Shown: positions 52,693 through 60,852 of the stretch, in pieces
Layout: every line of letters starts with the position of its first letter
Position numbering within the stretch: the stretch's first letter is position 1
From: an uncultured Eubacteriales bacterium
Lineage (GTDB): Bacteria; Bacillota; Clostridia; Oscillospirales; CAG-272
Reading direction: 5' to 3'
Assembly (NCBI GenBank): GCA_934402395.1
Contig: CAKRTQ010000010.1
Location: 17,810-81,809 of the forward strand
Length of the DNA stretch: 64,000 bases
Translations under genes and position numbers: made by a program
The notes under the pieces: model-generated
The model's input: only the letters and a program-made list of their open reading frames with translations
What the model was told of the DNA's origin: nothing
Database searches by the model: none

Positions 52693-53379
52693 ATGACCAC
52701 AACTATGGATAACATGGTAAACGTTTACCTTATGGGTAAAAAATACACCGTTCCGTCAAGCCTGACTATCATGGGCGCGATGGAATACGCGGGCTACCAG
52801 CTCGTGCGCGGCTGCGGCTGCCGCTGCGGATTCTGCGGCGCCTGCGCCACCATCTACCGCATCAAGGGCGACCGCGAGCTTCGCGTATGCCTTGCCTGCC
52901 AGACCAAGGTTGAGGACAATATGTATGTTGCCACTCTGCCCTTCTTCCCGCTCGTAAAGCAGGTATACGATATTGAAAAAGTAAAACCCGAAGAGCAGAT
53001 AATGATGCAGCTTTACCCCGAGATATACAGCTGTATCGGCTGCAACGCCTGCACCAAGGCGTGTCCTCAGGGACTCAACGTAATGCAGTACATAGCCTAC
53101 GCACAGCGCGGCGAGCTTGAAAAGTGCGCCGAGGCATCGTTCGACTGCGTAATGTGCGGCATCTGCTCCTCCCGCTGCCCAGCAGGGATCACACACCCGC
53201 AGGTCGCGCTGCTTGCCCGCCGTCTGACCGGCAAGTACCTCGCCCCCAAGAGCGCGCATCTTGAAGAGCGCGTACAGGAGATCGAGCACGGCGACTTCAA
53301 GGAACTCATCGAAAAACTGATGAACAAGCCTCTTGACGAGCTCAAGGAGCTTTACAATCAGAGAGTCATCGAGAAATAA
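52693..53379 (+). CDS. frdB: Fumarate-reductase-type iron-sulfur subunit
   Basis: The 228-residue protein has an N-terminal plant-type [2Fe-2S] domain with the dense cysteine stretch CGCRCGFCGAC and a fourth Cys in LRVC, then two ferredoxin motifs CIGCNACTKACP and CVMCGICSSRCP. Canonical FrdB has a [3Fe-4S] in the second position; here all four Cys are present, so two [4Fe-4S] are expected, closer to the N-terminal part of methanogen TfrB. It lacks the CCG domains that TfrB carries; those are on HdrB upstream. The start is ambiguous between 52693 and 52705. It pairs with the flavoprotein 15 bases downstream. Confidence 0.82.
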   Translation: MTTTMDNMVNVYLMGKKYTVPSSLTIMGAMEYAGYQLVRGCGCRCGFCGACATIYRIKGDRELRVCLACQTKVEDNMYVATLPFFPLVKQVYDIEKVKPEEQIMMQLYPEIYSCIGCNACTKACPQGLNVMQYIAYAQRGELEKCAEASFDCVMCGICSSRCPAGITHPQVALLARRLTGKYLAPKSAHLEERVQEIEHGDFKELIEKLMNKPLDELKELYNQRVIEK

Positions 53380-53394
53380 AAGGAGGATCCGAAT

Positions 53395-55011
53395 ATGTAT
53401 ACACCCGAAATGCTTGAATCCATCAAGAAGGTGGAAGCGACCCGCGCCGAAAGACTCGGCATGGAGCCGCGCCGCATGACTGCGGATGAAAAGGACGCTC
53501 TCCTTCACGAATTCCACCCCGACTATATCGAATCCGAATTCGATACTCTCAAGATAGGTCCCAACAAGGGCGAAAAGGTTCCGGTAGAGCTTGCCACAAT
53601 GCTTCAGTCGCACAGCCGCATCAAGGCGGGCGACGTTGACCTTGCAAAGCCCGATTACGATGTTGACGTTCTTATCATCGGCGGCGGCGGAGCCGGATCC
53701 GCAGCTGCTATCATGGCTGAAGAGAACGGCGCCAACGTCATGATCGTGACAAAGCTCCGTCACGGCGACGCAAACACCATGATGGCTGAGGGCGGCATTC
53801 AGGCTGCCGATAAGCCCGGCGACTCCCCCGCCATCCACTACCTTGACGCGCTTGGCGGCGGTCACTTCAAAAACATCCCCGAGCTGCTTGAAAAGCTCGT
53901 CACCGAAGGTCCCGGCGCCGTTAAGTGGCTGAACGACCTCGGCGTTATGTTCGACAAAGAGCCCGACGGCACCATGATCACCACCCACGGCGGCGGCACA
54001 TCCCGCAAGAGAATGCACGCGGCAAAAGACTACTCCGGTGCTGAGATCATGCGTGTTCTCCGCGACGAGGTTCAGAACCGCGGTATCCCGGTAGTGGACT
54101 TCACCTCCGCTATCGAGCTTATCCTTGATAAGGACGGCAAGGCGGCAGGCGCCGTGCTCATGAACATGGAAACACACGAGCTGCTCGTTGCAAAGGCAAA
54201 GACCGTCATCATCGCCACCGGCGGTGCGGGAAGGATGCACTATCAGGGCTTCCCGACCTCCAACCACTACGGTGCGACCGCCGACGGACTTGCTCTCGCC
54301 TACCGTGTCGGAGCTCCCCTCATCTATGCCTATACCCTCCAGTACCATCCCACCGGAGCGGCTTACCCCTCCCAGATCTTCGGCGCGCTCGTTACCGAAA
54401 AGGTGCGTTCGATCGGTGCTATGCTCGTCAACTGCGACGGCGAAGCCTTCATGCATCCGCTTGAGACCCGCGACGTTGCCGCGGCATCCATCATCCGCGA
54501 GTGCCGCGCACGTCACAAAGGCGTTCCCACTCCCGACGGCGGCTTCGGCGTATGGCTCGACACACCCATGATCGAGGCAAAGGGCGGCGAGGGCACAATT
54601 GAAAAGCGCATTCCCGCCATGATGCGTATGTACGCAAAGTACGGTATCGATATGCGCAAGGTGCCGATCCTTGTTTACCCCACGCTGCACTACCAGAACG
54701 GCGGTATCAAGATCACCGCTGACGGTCAGAGCGCAGTAAAGAACCTCTTTGTCGCAGGCGAAGCCGTTGGCGGCATTCACGGCGAGAACAGACTTATGGG
54801 CAACTCCCTGCTTGACATCATCGTCTTCGGAAGAAACGCCGGCGTCAACGCCGCAAAGGCAGCCAAGGAGACCGAGGTCGGCGAGCTTACTCTTGACCAC
54901 ATTGCCAAATACGATGCCGAAATGGCTGAGGCGGGCATAGTTACCGACAAGGTTTCGCCTATCCTGCTCCCCAGATACACTCACGGCAATCCCAGATACG
55001 AAGCAAAATAA
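53395..55011 (+). CDS. frdA: Soluble fumarate-reductase/succinate-dehydrogenase-type flavoprotein
   Basis: The 538-residue protein has FAD loop IIGGGGAGSAAA and the substrate-site residues of fumarate reductases: His in LQYHPTG, Arg in TEKVRSIG, His in YPTLHYQNGGI and Arg in GENRLMGNSL. The His that binds FAD covalently in E. coli FrdA is Asn127 here (DANTMMAEGG), so the flavin should be non-covalent, as in soluble enzymes. No cytochrome b anchor gene follows. L-aspartate oxidase is an alternative, but no nadA or nadC is near and an FrdB-like partner is. A ~95-residue N-terminal extension precedes the FAD domain. AAGGAGG lies 8 bases before the ATG. Confidence 0.85.
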   Translation: MYTPEMLESIKKVEATRAERLGMEPRRMTADEKDALLHEFHPDYIESEFDTLKIGPNKGEKVPVELATMLQSHSRIKAGDVDLAKPDYDVDVLIIGGGGAGSAAAIMAEENGANVMIVTKLRHGDANTMMAEGGIQAADKPGDSPAIHYLDALGGGHFKNIPELLEKLVTEGPGAVKWLNDLGVMFDKEPDGTMITTHGGGTSRKRMHAAKDYSGAEIMRVLRDEVQNRGIPVVDFTSAIELILDKDGKAAGAVLMNMETHELLVAKAKTVIIATGGAGRMHYQGFPTSNHYGATADGLALAYRVGAPLIYAYTLQYHPTGAAYPSQIFGALVTEKVRSIGAMLVNCDGEAFMHPLETRDVAAASIIRECRARHKGVPTPDGGFGVWLDTPMIEAKGGEGTIEKRIPAMMRMYAKYGIDMRKVPILVYPTLHYQNGGIKITADGQSAVKNLFVAGEAVGGIHGENRLMGNSLLDIIVFGRNAGVNAAKAAKETEVGELTLDHIAKYDAEMAEAGIVTDKVSPILLPRYTHGNPRYEAK

Positions 55012-55035
55012 AAACCGGGAGCATAAAAAACAACA

Positions 55036-56301
55036 ATGGAATTCATCAACAATTTAGTCAAGCTCGGCTCGACACCCGCCGTTCTTATCGGCGCGTTTTT
55101 CATCTGCCTTATCGGATACGCGATAGGCAGCATCAAAGTCAAAGGGATCGAGCTTGGCACCGCCGGCGTGTTCCTTATGGCGCTTCTATGCGGCTACCTC
55201 TTCACCTTGCCGGGACTCAAAGAGATTCCCATTATCGGCAGCCTTTACATTGAAAGCGCAAAGTCTGCAGCTGTAACGAGCTACAAGTTCATCGACAGCA
55301 TAGGTCTTGTGCTGTTTGTTACCGCCGTCGGTTCGATAGCGGGACCGAACTTCTTCCGCGACCTCAAGAAAAACGCAAAATCATACGTTCCGCTCGGCGC
55401 CATAATCATTCTTCTTGGCGCGGCGGTAACGGTCGGATTTGCCCTCATCCCCGGCATCGGCGGCGACTTTGCCAACGGTGTTCTTTCGGGTGCGCTCACC
55501 TCAACGCCGGCTTTCTCAGCCGCTAAGCAGGTGGCAAAGGAAGAAGGTCTTGTAGCGCTCGGTCATGCCGTGGCTTACCCCTTCGGCGTTATCGGCGTGG
55601 TGCTGTTCGTGCAGATAGTCCCCAAGCTCATCCATGCCGACATGGCAAAGGAGCGCGAGGCTATTTCAATGCCCAAAAAGGCCGAAACGGTAAAGGAAGG
55701 TTCAAAAAAGAAATTTTTTGAGCTTGACGAATTCGGCTTCGGCGTGTTCGGACTTGCCGTTGTGCTCGGCATTCTGCTCGGCTCGATCAGGATCCCGCTG
55801 ACATCCCGCGGATTTGACGGAGCTACCTTCTCGCTCGGCACTACCGGCGGACCGCTCATCATGGCTCTCATCCTTGGGCATTTCGGACATATCGGAAGGC
55901 TCTCCCTCCGCATTCCGGATCACACCCTCAAGGTTTTCCGCGAATTCGGTCTCATGCTCTTTCTTATCGGAGCGGGCGTCGAAGGCGGCGTTGAGCTTGT
56001 AGCGCAGGTCGCTGCATCTCCGTACGGCATAATGCTTGTCGTTTACGGCTTCCTTGCCGGAGCTGTGATGACGACCATCCCCATGATCGTCGGTTATTTC
56101 ATGGCAAAGTACGTTTTCAAGCTGCCGCTGCTCAACAACCTCGGTTCTATCACCGGCGGCATGACAAGCACCCCCGCTCTCGGAACTCTTGTCGGCGTAT
56201 CGGGCACAGACAATGTTGCCTCCGCTTACGCTTCGACATACCCCGTCGCGCTCGTGCTCATAGTGCTTGCGTCAAACCTTATCGGAACGTTTCTCGGTTA
56301 A
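55036..56301 (+). CDS. AspT/YidE/YbjL-family transporter lacking the central RCK_C domains
   Basis: The 421-residue protein has two homologous halves of about five helices with the repeat motifs SGALTSTPAFSAAKQ and TGGMTSTPALGTLVG, the hallmark of the aspartate:alanine exchanger family. The ~40-residue charged linker (KKAETVKEGSKKKFF) replaces the two TrkA_C/RCK_C domains of full-length YidE and AspT, which explains the short length. The 24-base gap to frdA suggests co-transcription and a role in dicarboxylate traffic (malate, fumarate, succinate or aspartate); the substrate is inferred. Confidence 0.83.
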   Translation: MEFINNLVKLGSTPAVLIGAFFICLIGYAIGSIKVKGIELGTAGVFLMALLCGYLFTLPGLKEIPIIGSLYIESAKSAAVTSYKFIDSIGLVLFVTAVGSIAGPNFFRDLKKNAKSYVPLGAIIILLGAAVTVGFALIPGIGGDFANGVLSGALTSTPAFSAAKQVAKEEGLVALGHAVAYPFGVIGVVLFVQIVPKLIHADMAKEREAISMPKKAETVKEGSKKKFFELDEFGFGVFGLAVVLGILLGSIRIPLTSRGFDGATFSLGTTGGPLIMALILGHFGHIGRLSLRIPDHTLKVFREFGLMLFLIGAGVEGGVELVAQVAASPYGIMLVVYGFLAGAVMTTIPMIVGYFMAKYVFKLPLLNNLGSITGGMTSTPALGTLVGVSGTDNVASAYASTYPVALVLIVLASNLIGTFLG

Positions 56302-56313
56302 ATAAAACCGCCA

Positions 56314-56359
56314 ACGGGCTGCGCCGAAAAATTCAAATGAGTTTTTCGGCGCAGCCCGT
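56314..56359. terminator. Palindromic bidirectional terminator-like hairpin, family A copy 5
   Basis: Two 22-base arms (base ACGGGCTGCGCCG, top AAAAATTCA) surround AA. One change in the left core (56332) gives a T-G wobble opposite 56341 and preserves pairing. It lies between the convergent transporter and acyltransferase genes. Confidence 0.8.
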
Positions 56360-56385
56360 AATTATTTATTTACAGCCCCGTCTTA

Positions 56386-57681
56386 TCAGCTTTTCATTGC
56401 GCTTACGGCTTCAGGCGCGCGTTCCTTTGCCCATGCGTATATCTCCTCGGTGGCAAACGAAAGCTTTGTCACCGCGTCACGTTTTGAAAGATAGCACCAG
56501 AAGCTGTCGTCCTGCGTTGAAATATCCACGCAGTCCCCTCTGCCGAGATAGTCGTACTCAATATGTATGCTGTCAAGATCGGCGGGCTTTTTTTCTACCG
56601 TCAGCGTGCCGCGCCCGTAATAGTCCGGCACCTCTATAACGGTGCCGCGAGGGGTCTGAATAAGCCGCCCCTCACCCTGCAAATAGAATTTTTTCCATCC
56701 CGGCAGCGTTTCAATGCGCACTCTGTCCTCAAACCGATAGCTGCCGTCGCGTATTTCGCGGCGCACGCACTCGCGCTCCCAAGCCGACCAGTCGGGAATA
56801 TGTGAAAACACCGTCTCGCCGCCGTCTGCCGCCTCAAGAGAGCCGTCGGTCTTCATTTCCCAGCGGGCTCCGCAGTCGGGACAGTGCAATTCGGTGCCCC
56901 CCGACTCCATTCTGCCCTCCGCTCCGCAGCGGGCGCATTTATAAAGCAGTGCGTGAAGTCCTTTTGCACGTTCGGGATGGTCGATGACGATCCCCCGCTC
57001 GCGCTGCCAGCGGAAATCGTCATACCGGAAGCTCTCTCTTATGCGGCGGTTGATCTCATCGCGGCTGAGCGTTTTTGTCTCCTCCGCGCTCACGATGCAG
57101 GTCATATCCGCCTCGACATAGCTGCCCTTGTTTATCTTGTTCCACTGCGGACAGGTAATGAAGTTTCCGTGTATGGCAAGAGTGACCACGGGAACGCGCA
57201 GCATTCTCGCCAGCGAGCCGAGCGAATCCGGCAGGTACGAGGTGCAGCCGTCAAGCGAATAACGCGCCTCCGGGAAGAGCACAAAAACCGTGCCGAGCTT
57301 GTCAACGCAGTACTTTATGTTGCGTATCAGGTTTATATCATGTATGAACTTACGCTTGGCAAGCACGCCGAGCCGTTTCATCAGCGGCAGCGAGTACGTA
57401 TTGAAGCCCTCAAGTGTCATAACATTGTTGACGGGCTGCGGGTGCGTTGCGCGCAGCATGATGTTGAAATCCACCATTGAGGAATGCGTAACAAGCAAGA
57501 GATACGGCTTGCCCTCAACACCCTCCATTCCGTGCTTGCGTATTACCGCGCCGCGGCGGCGCAGATCGGGAAAGGAAATTATTCTTTTTGCCAGCCCCAT
57601 AAGAAACGTGGGGCGCATTGGCTTTTTTGCGAAATCAAAATGCTCGACAACGCCGTTTGCGGGGTAGGGGTATGCTTTCAT
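56386..57681 (-). CDS. PlsC-like acyltransferase with zinc ribbon
   Basis: The 431-residue protein has the glycerophosphate acyltransferase motif His66-SSMV-Asp71 and the downstream FPEARYS. After the acyltransferase domain (about 60-250) comes a zinc ribbon (CARCGAEGR, then CPDCGARWE, about 285-320) and a ~110-residue C-terminal domain I do not recognise. Standard PlsC proteins are about 240 residues and lack the last two parts. It probably acylates lysophosphatidate or a related acceptor at the membrane. The start is the ATG of MKAYPYP, with AAAGGA 12 bases upstream. Confidence 0.82.
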   Translation of the reverse strand: MKAYPYPANGVVEHFDFAKKPMRPTFLMGLAKRIISFPDLRRRGAVIRKHGMEGVEGKPYLLLVTHSSMVDFNIMLRATHPQPVNNVMTLEGFNTYSLPLMKRLGVLAKRKFIHDINLIRNIKYCVDKLGTVFVLFPEARYSLDGCTSYLPDSLGSLARMLRVPVVTLAIHGNFITCPQWNKINKGSYVEADMTCIVSAEETKTLSRDEINRRIRESFRYDDFRWQRERGIVIDHPERAKGLHALLYKCARCGAEGRMESGGTELHCPDCGARWEMKTDGSLEAADGGETVFSHIPDWSAWERECVRREIRDGSYRFEDRVRIETLPGWKKFYLQGEGRLIQTPRGTVIEVPDYYGRGTLTVEKKPADLDSIHIEYDYLGRGDCVDISTQDDSFWCYLSKRDAVTKLSFATEEIYAWAKERAPEAVSAMKS

Positions 57682-57706
57682 ATTTACGGTAATTCCTTTC
57701 TTTGCA

Positions 57707-57749
57707 TTTGCGCCGTTTTCCTGAACAAACAACAGAAAATCGGCGCAAA
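57707..57749. repeat. Inverted repeat in the leader of the acyltransferase gene
   Basis: TTTGCGCCG (57707-57715) and CGGCGCAAA (57741-57749) are perfect complements; TTTTC/GAAAA extend the stem after a one-base bulge. It lies 26 bases upstream of the start and could be an operator or a leader hairpin. Confidence 0.55.
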
Positions 57750-57753
57750 CGGA

Positions 57754-57795
57754 GTTTGAAAACACTGCGTCCACAGGGTGCTTTTGTTTTCAAAC
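57754..57795. terminator. Hairpin after the AraC gene
   Basis: GTTTGAAAACA (57754-57764) pairs with TGTTTTCAAAC (57785-57795) around 20 bases. It follows the minus-strand AraC stop by 15 bases. No T-run follows, so termination is uncertain. Confidence 0.5.
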
Positions 57796-57810
57796 CGGGC
57801 TTTTTGGGGG

Positions 57811-58614
57811 TTACAGGATAACGTCCGAATTGTCACGCCGGAATTTTCCGGGAGTTACGCCTTCCTCGCGGCGGAAGACATCGGTAAAATAGGACTGCGA
57901 ATCGAAGCCGCACATTCCCGCGATCTCCGAAAGCGGCAGGGACGTGTTTATCAGCAGCTTCTGCGCTTCGCGCATACGAACATCAAGCAGATATCGCGCC
58001 GGCGTTACACCGATCGAATTTTTGAAAATGAGGTGAAAATAGGACGGGCTGATATGCGCCGATGCCGCAATGTCTCCGAGCGTGATGGGAGAGGCAAAAT
58101 TCTCGCGCATGAACTCGGTCGCGCTCATGATATTATGCGAAAAACGGCGGTATTTTTCATCTATCGCCCCCAGAAGCTTGCCTGCCGAATAGATCGCGCT
58201 GATAAGCTCCATGAGCTTGCCCGTGCAGTAGAGCTCGTAGCCTTCCTCACGTTTTGCCCATGCGCCCGTCATGGCGCGGAAGATATGCGGGGCGCGTGTT
58301 TCGTCGCAAAGACGAAGGCTGACCTGCAGCGGGCGCAGGTATTTATCTTCAAAATCGCGGTCGTGGCAGATGAAATGAACAAACTGGCACTCAAAATGAC
58401 CCTTTGTGTAGCGTCGCTGCCCCGGATGAGCCACAAGTATGCGCCCGATCTCGCACGGTATCGCCTCGCCGTTGACATAATTCACACCGCCCATATCGGC
58501 TGTACAAAGTTCGATCTCATATGTAGGGACAGTGCGCGCGACGGAAAAGAGCGTTTTTCTGACGTCGGTGGAATTATATGTTCGCGTTTTTAAGATCTCA
58601 AGTCCGAATACCAT
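57811..58614 (-). CDS. AraC-family transcriptional regulator
   Basis: The 267-residue protein has an N-terminal cupin-type sensing domain (about 20-110, GEAIPCEIGRILVAHPGQRR) and a C-terminal double helix-turn-helix (ITLGDIAASAHISPSYFHLI and IAGMCGFDSQSYFTDVFRRE). It is divergent from the sugar isomerase gene set and probably activates it. GGGAG lies 6 bases before the ATG. The promoter at 58709-58737 lies 95 bases upstream. Confidence 0.88.
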   Translation of the reverse strand: MVFGLEILKTRTYNSTDVRKTLFSVARTVPTYEIELCTADMGGVNYVNGEAIPCEIGRILVAHPGQRRYTKGHFECQFVHFICHDRDFEDKYLRPLQVSLRLCDETRAPHIFRAMTGAWAKREEGYELYCTGKLMELISAIYSAGKLLGAIDEKYRRFSHNIMSATEFMRENFASPITLGDIAASAHISPSYFHLIFKNSIGVTPARYLLDVRMREAQKLLINTSLPLSEIAGMCGFDSQSYFTDVFRREEGVTPGKFRRDNSDVIL

Positions 58615-58708
58615 GTCAAGCTCCCGTTTACAATAATATGATTTTCATATTTTTTCGTACTATTTTGATATAAAAGAATAACCGCTCGCGGTATAATGTT
58701 CGTATAAG

Positions 58709-58737
58709 ATTATAATACACATTTTGTCTTTAGTCAA
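58709..58737 (-). promoter_or_regulatory. Sigma-A promoter for the AraC regulator
   Basis: On the minus strand: TTGACT (58737-58732), 17-base spacer, TATAAT (58714-58709). On the plus strand a separate TATAAT (58692-58697) has no good -35 at 17 bases (TTGATA is 21 bases away), fitting an activator-dependent promoter for the isomerase genes. Confidence 0.7.
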
Positions 58738-58860
58738 TACCGAAACACGCCATGAGCCGTTTTTTTCGCTTTTTTTATCATTTTTCGTCAAACGGAAAGC
58801 GGACGGCACACGTAGGTGCGCACGGTGAAAACGCAAAGACACGAAGGGAGAAATAATAAA

Positions 58861-60291
58861 ATGACAGAAATTTTCCGCAAACCGAAAATAGGCGTGCTGC
58901 TTATAGAAGCGGAACGCTTCCGTCCGCTTGGCGAAGGCACCGAACACGGTACCTATGCCGTACGCAAGGATGATGAGGCGGCATCATACATAAAACGCAT
59001 CGAAGAATTTGCCGATGTTGTGTATCCCGGTCCCGTATGGGAGCGCAGCGGCGCGGAAAAAGCCGCGCGGCTCTTCTACAATGAGGGCGTTGACTGCGTA
59101 GCTGCGGGCTTTCTATCCTGGGCTGAGGATTTCGCATGGATACGCTTTCTGCGCGAGCTGCCCCCCATGCCCCTCTTCTTTATGTCGGTAGTCCGCGATT
59201 CCCTCTCAATTACCGACACCAACGACGAAGACCAGTTTATTGACTTTCTCTCCGCAGGCGCGCTGGTGGGATTTCAGGAAGCCAGCGGGTCCTTCCGCCG
59301 TTTTGACCGCCCGATGAGCGGCATGGCAATAGGCACGCTTGACACAGTTATAGGAAAGCTCAGAACATTTGCATCTGCCGCGCGTGTACGCGCTACACTG
59401 CGCAATGCGCGCATCTCGCTGCTCTCCTGCTTCAACGAGGCGATGTGGGCGACTTATCTCGACCCCTACAACCTCTTCATGAAAATGGGCCCCGAGATCC
59501 ACTTCCTTTCGATATCCGAGCTGGTAAACGAAATAAACGCAACGCGCGATGAGACCGTTGCCGGTATCGTAAAAGAACTCACCACAAACCACGAAGTGTA
59601 CCCCAATGTCGATATGGCAAAGCTTGACGCATCCGTCCGCGCCTCCTACGCAATGGAGCGCATCGCCCTTGCCGCCGACACCGATCTGCTCGTCCTCAAC
59701 GATATTGACACTGTTCTCTTCCGCGAGGTCGGACTGCGCCCCGGATTTGCTCCCACAAGCGCAGATCTCCCCCTTGTCACTGTTCCCGAGGGCGACATAG
59801 GCGGCGGACTTGCCACATATATCCTCCATGCTCTGACCGGACGCCGCTCGAACTTCATTGAGCCCTTCTACATCGATCACGCGCGCGGCGCGTTTGTCGC
59901 AGGTCACGCAGGACCCAACGATTACCGCGATCCCGCAGGCAAGATGATAATCGCCCGCGACGAACGTTTTGCCAAGAGCGGCTGGAAGCACGCCGGCGCG
60001 CCCTTTGCATGGTATGTCTTCCCCGAAGGCGAAAAGACCATGCTCCATATGTCCGAAAAGAACGGCAGAATGAAAATGGTCGCCACGGTCGTTGACTGCC
60101 TGCCCACCAAACACTATCTTGCATCCTACTCGCACGCCGACTTTGCGCCGCACGGAATGTCGCCCGAGGAACTCTTCTCACGCATCGGCGCGTGCGGAGT
60201 GACTCAGCACTACGGCATTGCCCCCGGCGACGTCACCGCAGAGCTTGAGATCCTTGCGGGTATGCTGGATATCGACTTTTACAAGATCTGA
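58861..60291 (+). CDS. L-fucose/L-arabinose isomerase-family protein
   Basis: The 476-residue protein resembles the fucose/arabinose isomerase superfamily: an N-terminal Rossmann-like domain (KIGVLLIEAERFRPLG), a central domain with SCFNEAMWATYLDPYNLFMK, and a C-terminal domain with VTVPEGDIGGGLATYI, FYIDHARGAFVAGHAGP and YSHADFAPHGM; the conserved Glu, Asp and His residues are candidates for the Mn2+ site. It likely converts an aldose to a ketose, sugar unknown. GGGAG lies 10 bases before the ATG; a longer reading is rejected for lack of a binding site. It heads a four-gene sugar set. Confidence 0.8.
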   Translation: MTEIFRKPKIGVLLIEAERFRPLGEGTEHGTYAVRKDDEAASYIKRIEEFADVVYPGPVWERSGAEKAARLFYNEGVDCVAAGFLSWAEDFAWIRFLRELPPMPLFFMSVVRDSLSITDTNDEDQFIDFLSAGALVGFQEASGSFRRFDRPMSGMAIGTLDTVIGKLRTFASAARVRATLRNARISLLSCFNEAMWATYLDPYNLFMKMGPEIHFLSISELVNEINATRDETVAGIVKELTTNHEVYPNVDMAKLDASVRASYAMERIALAADTDLLVLNDIDTVLFREVGLRPGFAPTSADLPLVTVPEGDIGGGLATYILHALTGRRSNFIEPFYIDHARGAFVAGHAGPNDYRDPAGKMIIARDERFAKSGWKHAGAPFAWYVFPEGEKTMLHMSEKNGRMKMVATVVDCLPTKHYLASYSHADFAPHGMSPEELFSRIGACGVTQHYGIAPGDVTAELEILAGMLDIDFYKI

Positions 60292-60302
60292 GGTGCGGGA
60301 TA

Positions 60303-60827
60303 ATGAGCGACAAGAAAAAGATACTGCTTATAACCTATGACAACTGCGATGACAGCGAACTGCTTTATCCGCTTTTCCGTATGCGCGAAGCGGGCTACAC
60401 CGTGGACATTGCGTCAATGGAGAAGCGCGTGATAAAGGCAAAGTATCACTTTACGGCAGAGGCAACGCTGCTTCTCGAAGAAGCAGACCCCTCGGAATAC
60501 GCCGGACTCATTCTGCCCGGCGGCACCGCGCCGGAAAAGATACGCCAGAACGCTGCGGCGCTTGAAATAACAAGATATTTCGACAAGAACGGTCTCCCCA
60601 TAGCTGCCATATGCCACGGTCCGCTGATACTCATAAGCGCGGGAGTGCTGCGCGGCAGAAAATGCACCTGCTACCCCGGCATACGCGACGATCTTATCAA
60701 CGCGGGCGGTCTTTACGAAAATGCCGAGGCGGTGATCGACGGAAATCTCGTTACCTCGCGCCGTCCCGAGGACCTGCCCGCCTTCATGCGCGGGTTCATC
60801 GCATTGCTCGACAAAAACAACAAATAA
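60303..60827 (+). CDS. DJ-1/PfpI-family protein
   Basis: The 174-residue protein has the nucleophile elbow AAICHGPLIL with Cys and adjacent His, preceded by LILPGGTAPEKIR, and an acidic residue early (DDSELLYP) that completes the usual site. Family members act as deglycases, chaperones or amidases in the cytoplasm. Its place directly after a sugar isomerase (11-base gap) suits repair of sugar-derived glycation or carbonyl damage, but that is inference. GAGG lies 9 bases before the ATG. Confidence 0.85.
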   Translation: MSDKKKILLITYDNCDDSELLYPLFRMREAGYTVDIASMEKRVIKAKYHFTAEATLLLEEADPSEYAGLILPGGTAPEKIRQNAAALEITRYFDKNGLPIAAICHGPLILISAGVLRGRKCTCYPGIRDDLINAGGLYENAEAVIDGNLVTSRRPEDLPAFMRGFIALLDKNNK

Positions 60828-60852
60828 TTTCTGATTTCAAGGAGATAAAACC

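Noticed and set aside
52756..54984. 742-codon open frame on the minus strand across frdB and frdA
   Set aside because: It is antisense to two clearly functional genes, has no ribosome binding site or recognisable domain, and arises from GC-rich third positions that avoid stops in the opposite frame.
53395..55011. L-aspartate oxidase (NadB) for NAD synthesis
   Set aside because: No nadA or nadC is nearby, and the gene is paired with an FrdB-like iron-sulfur gene. It stays an alternative until a tree is made.
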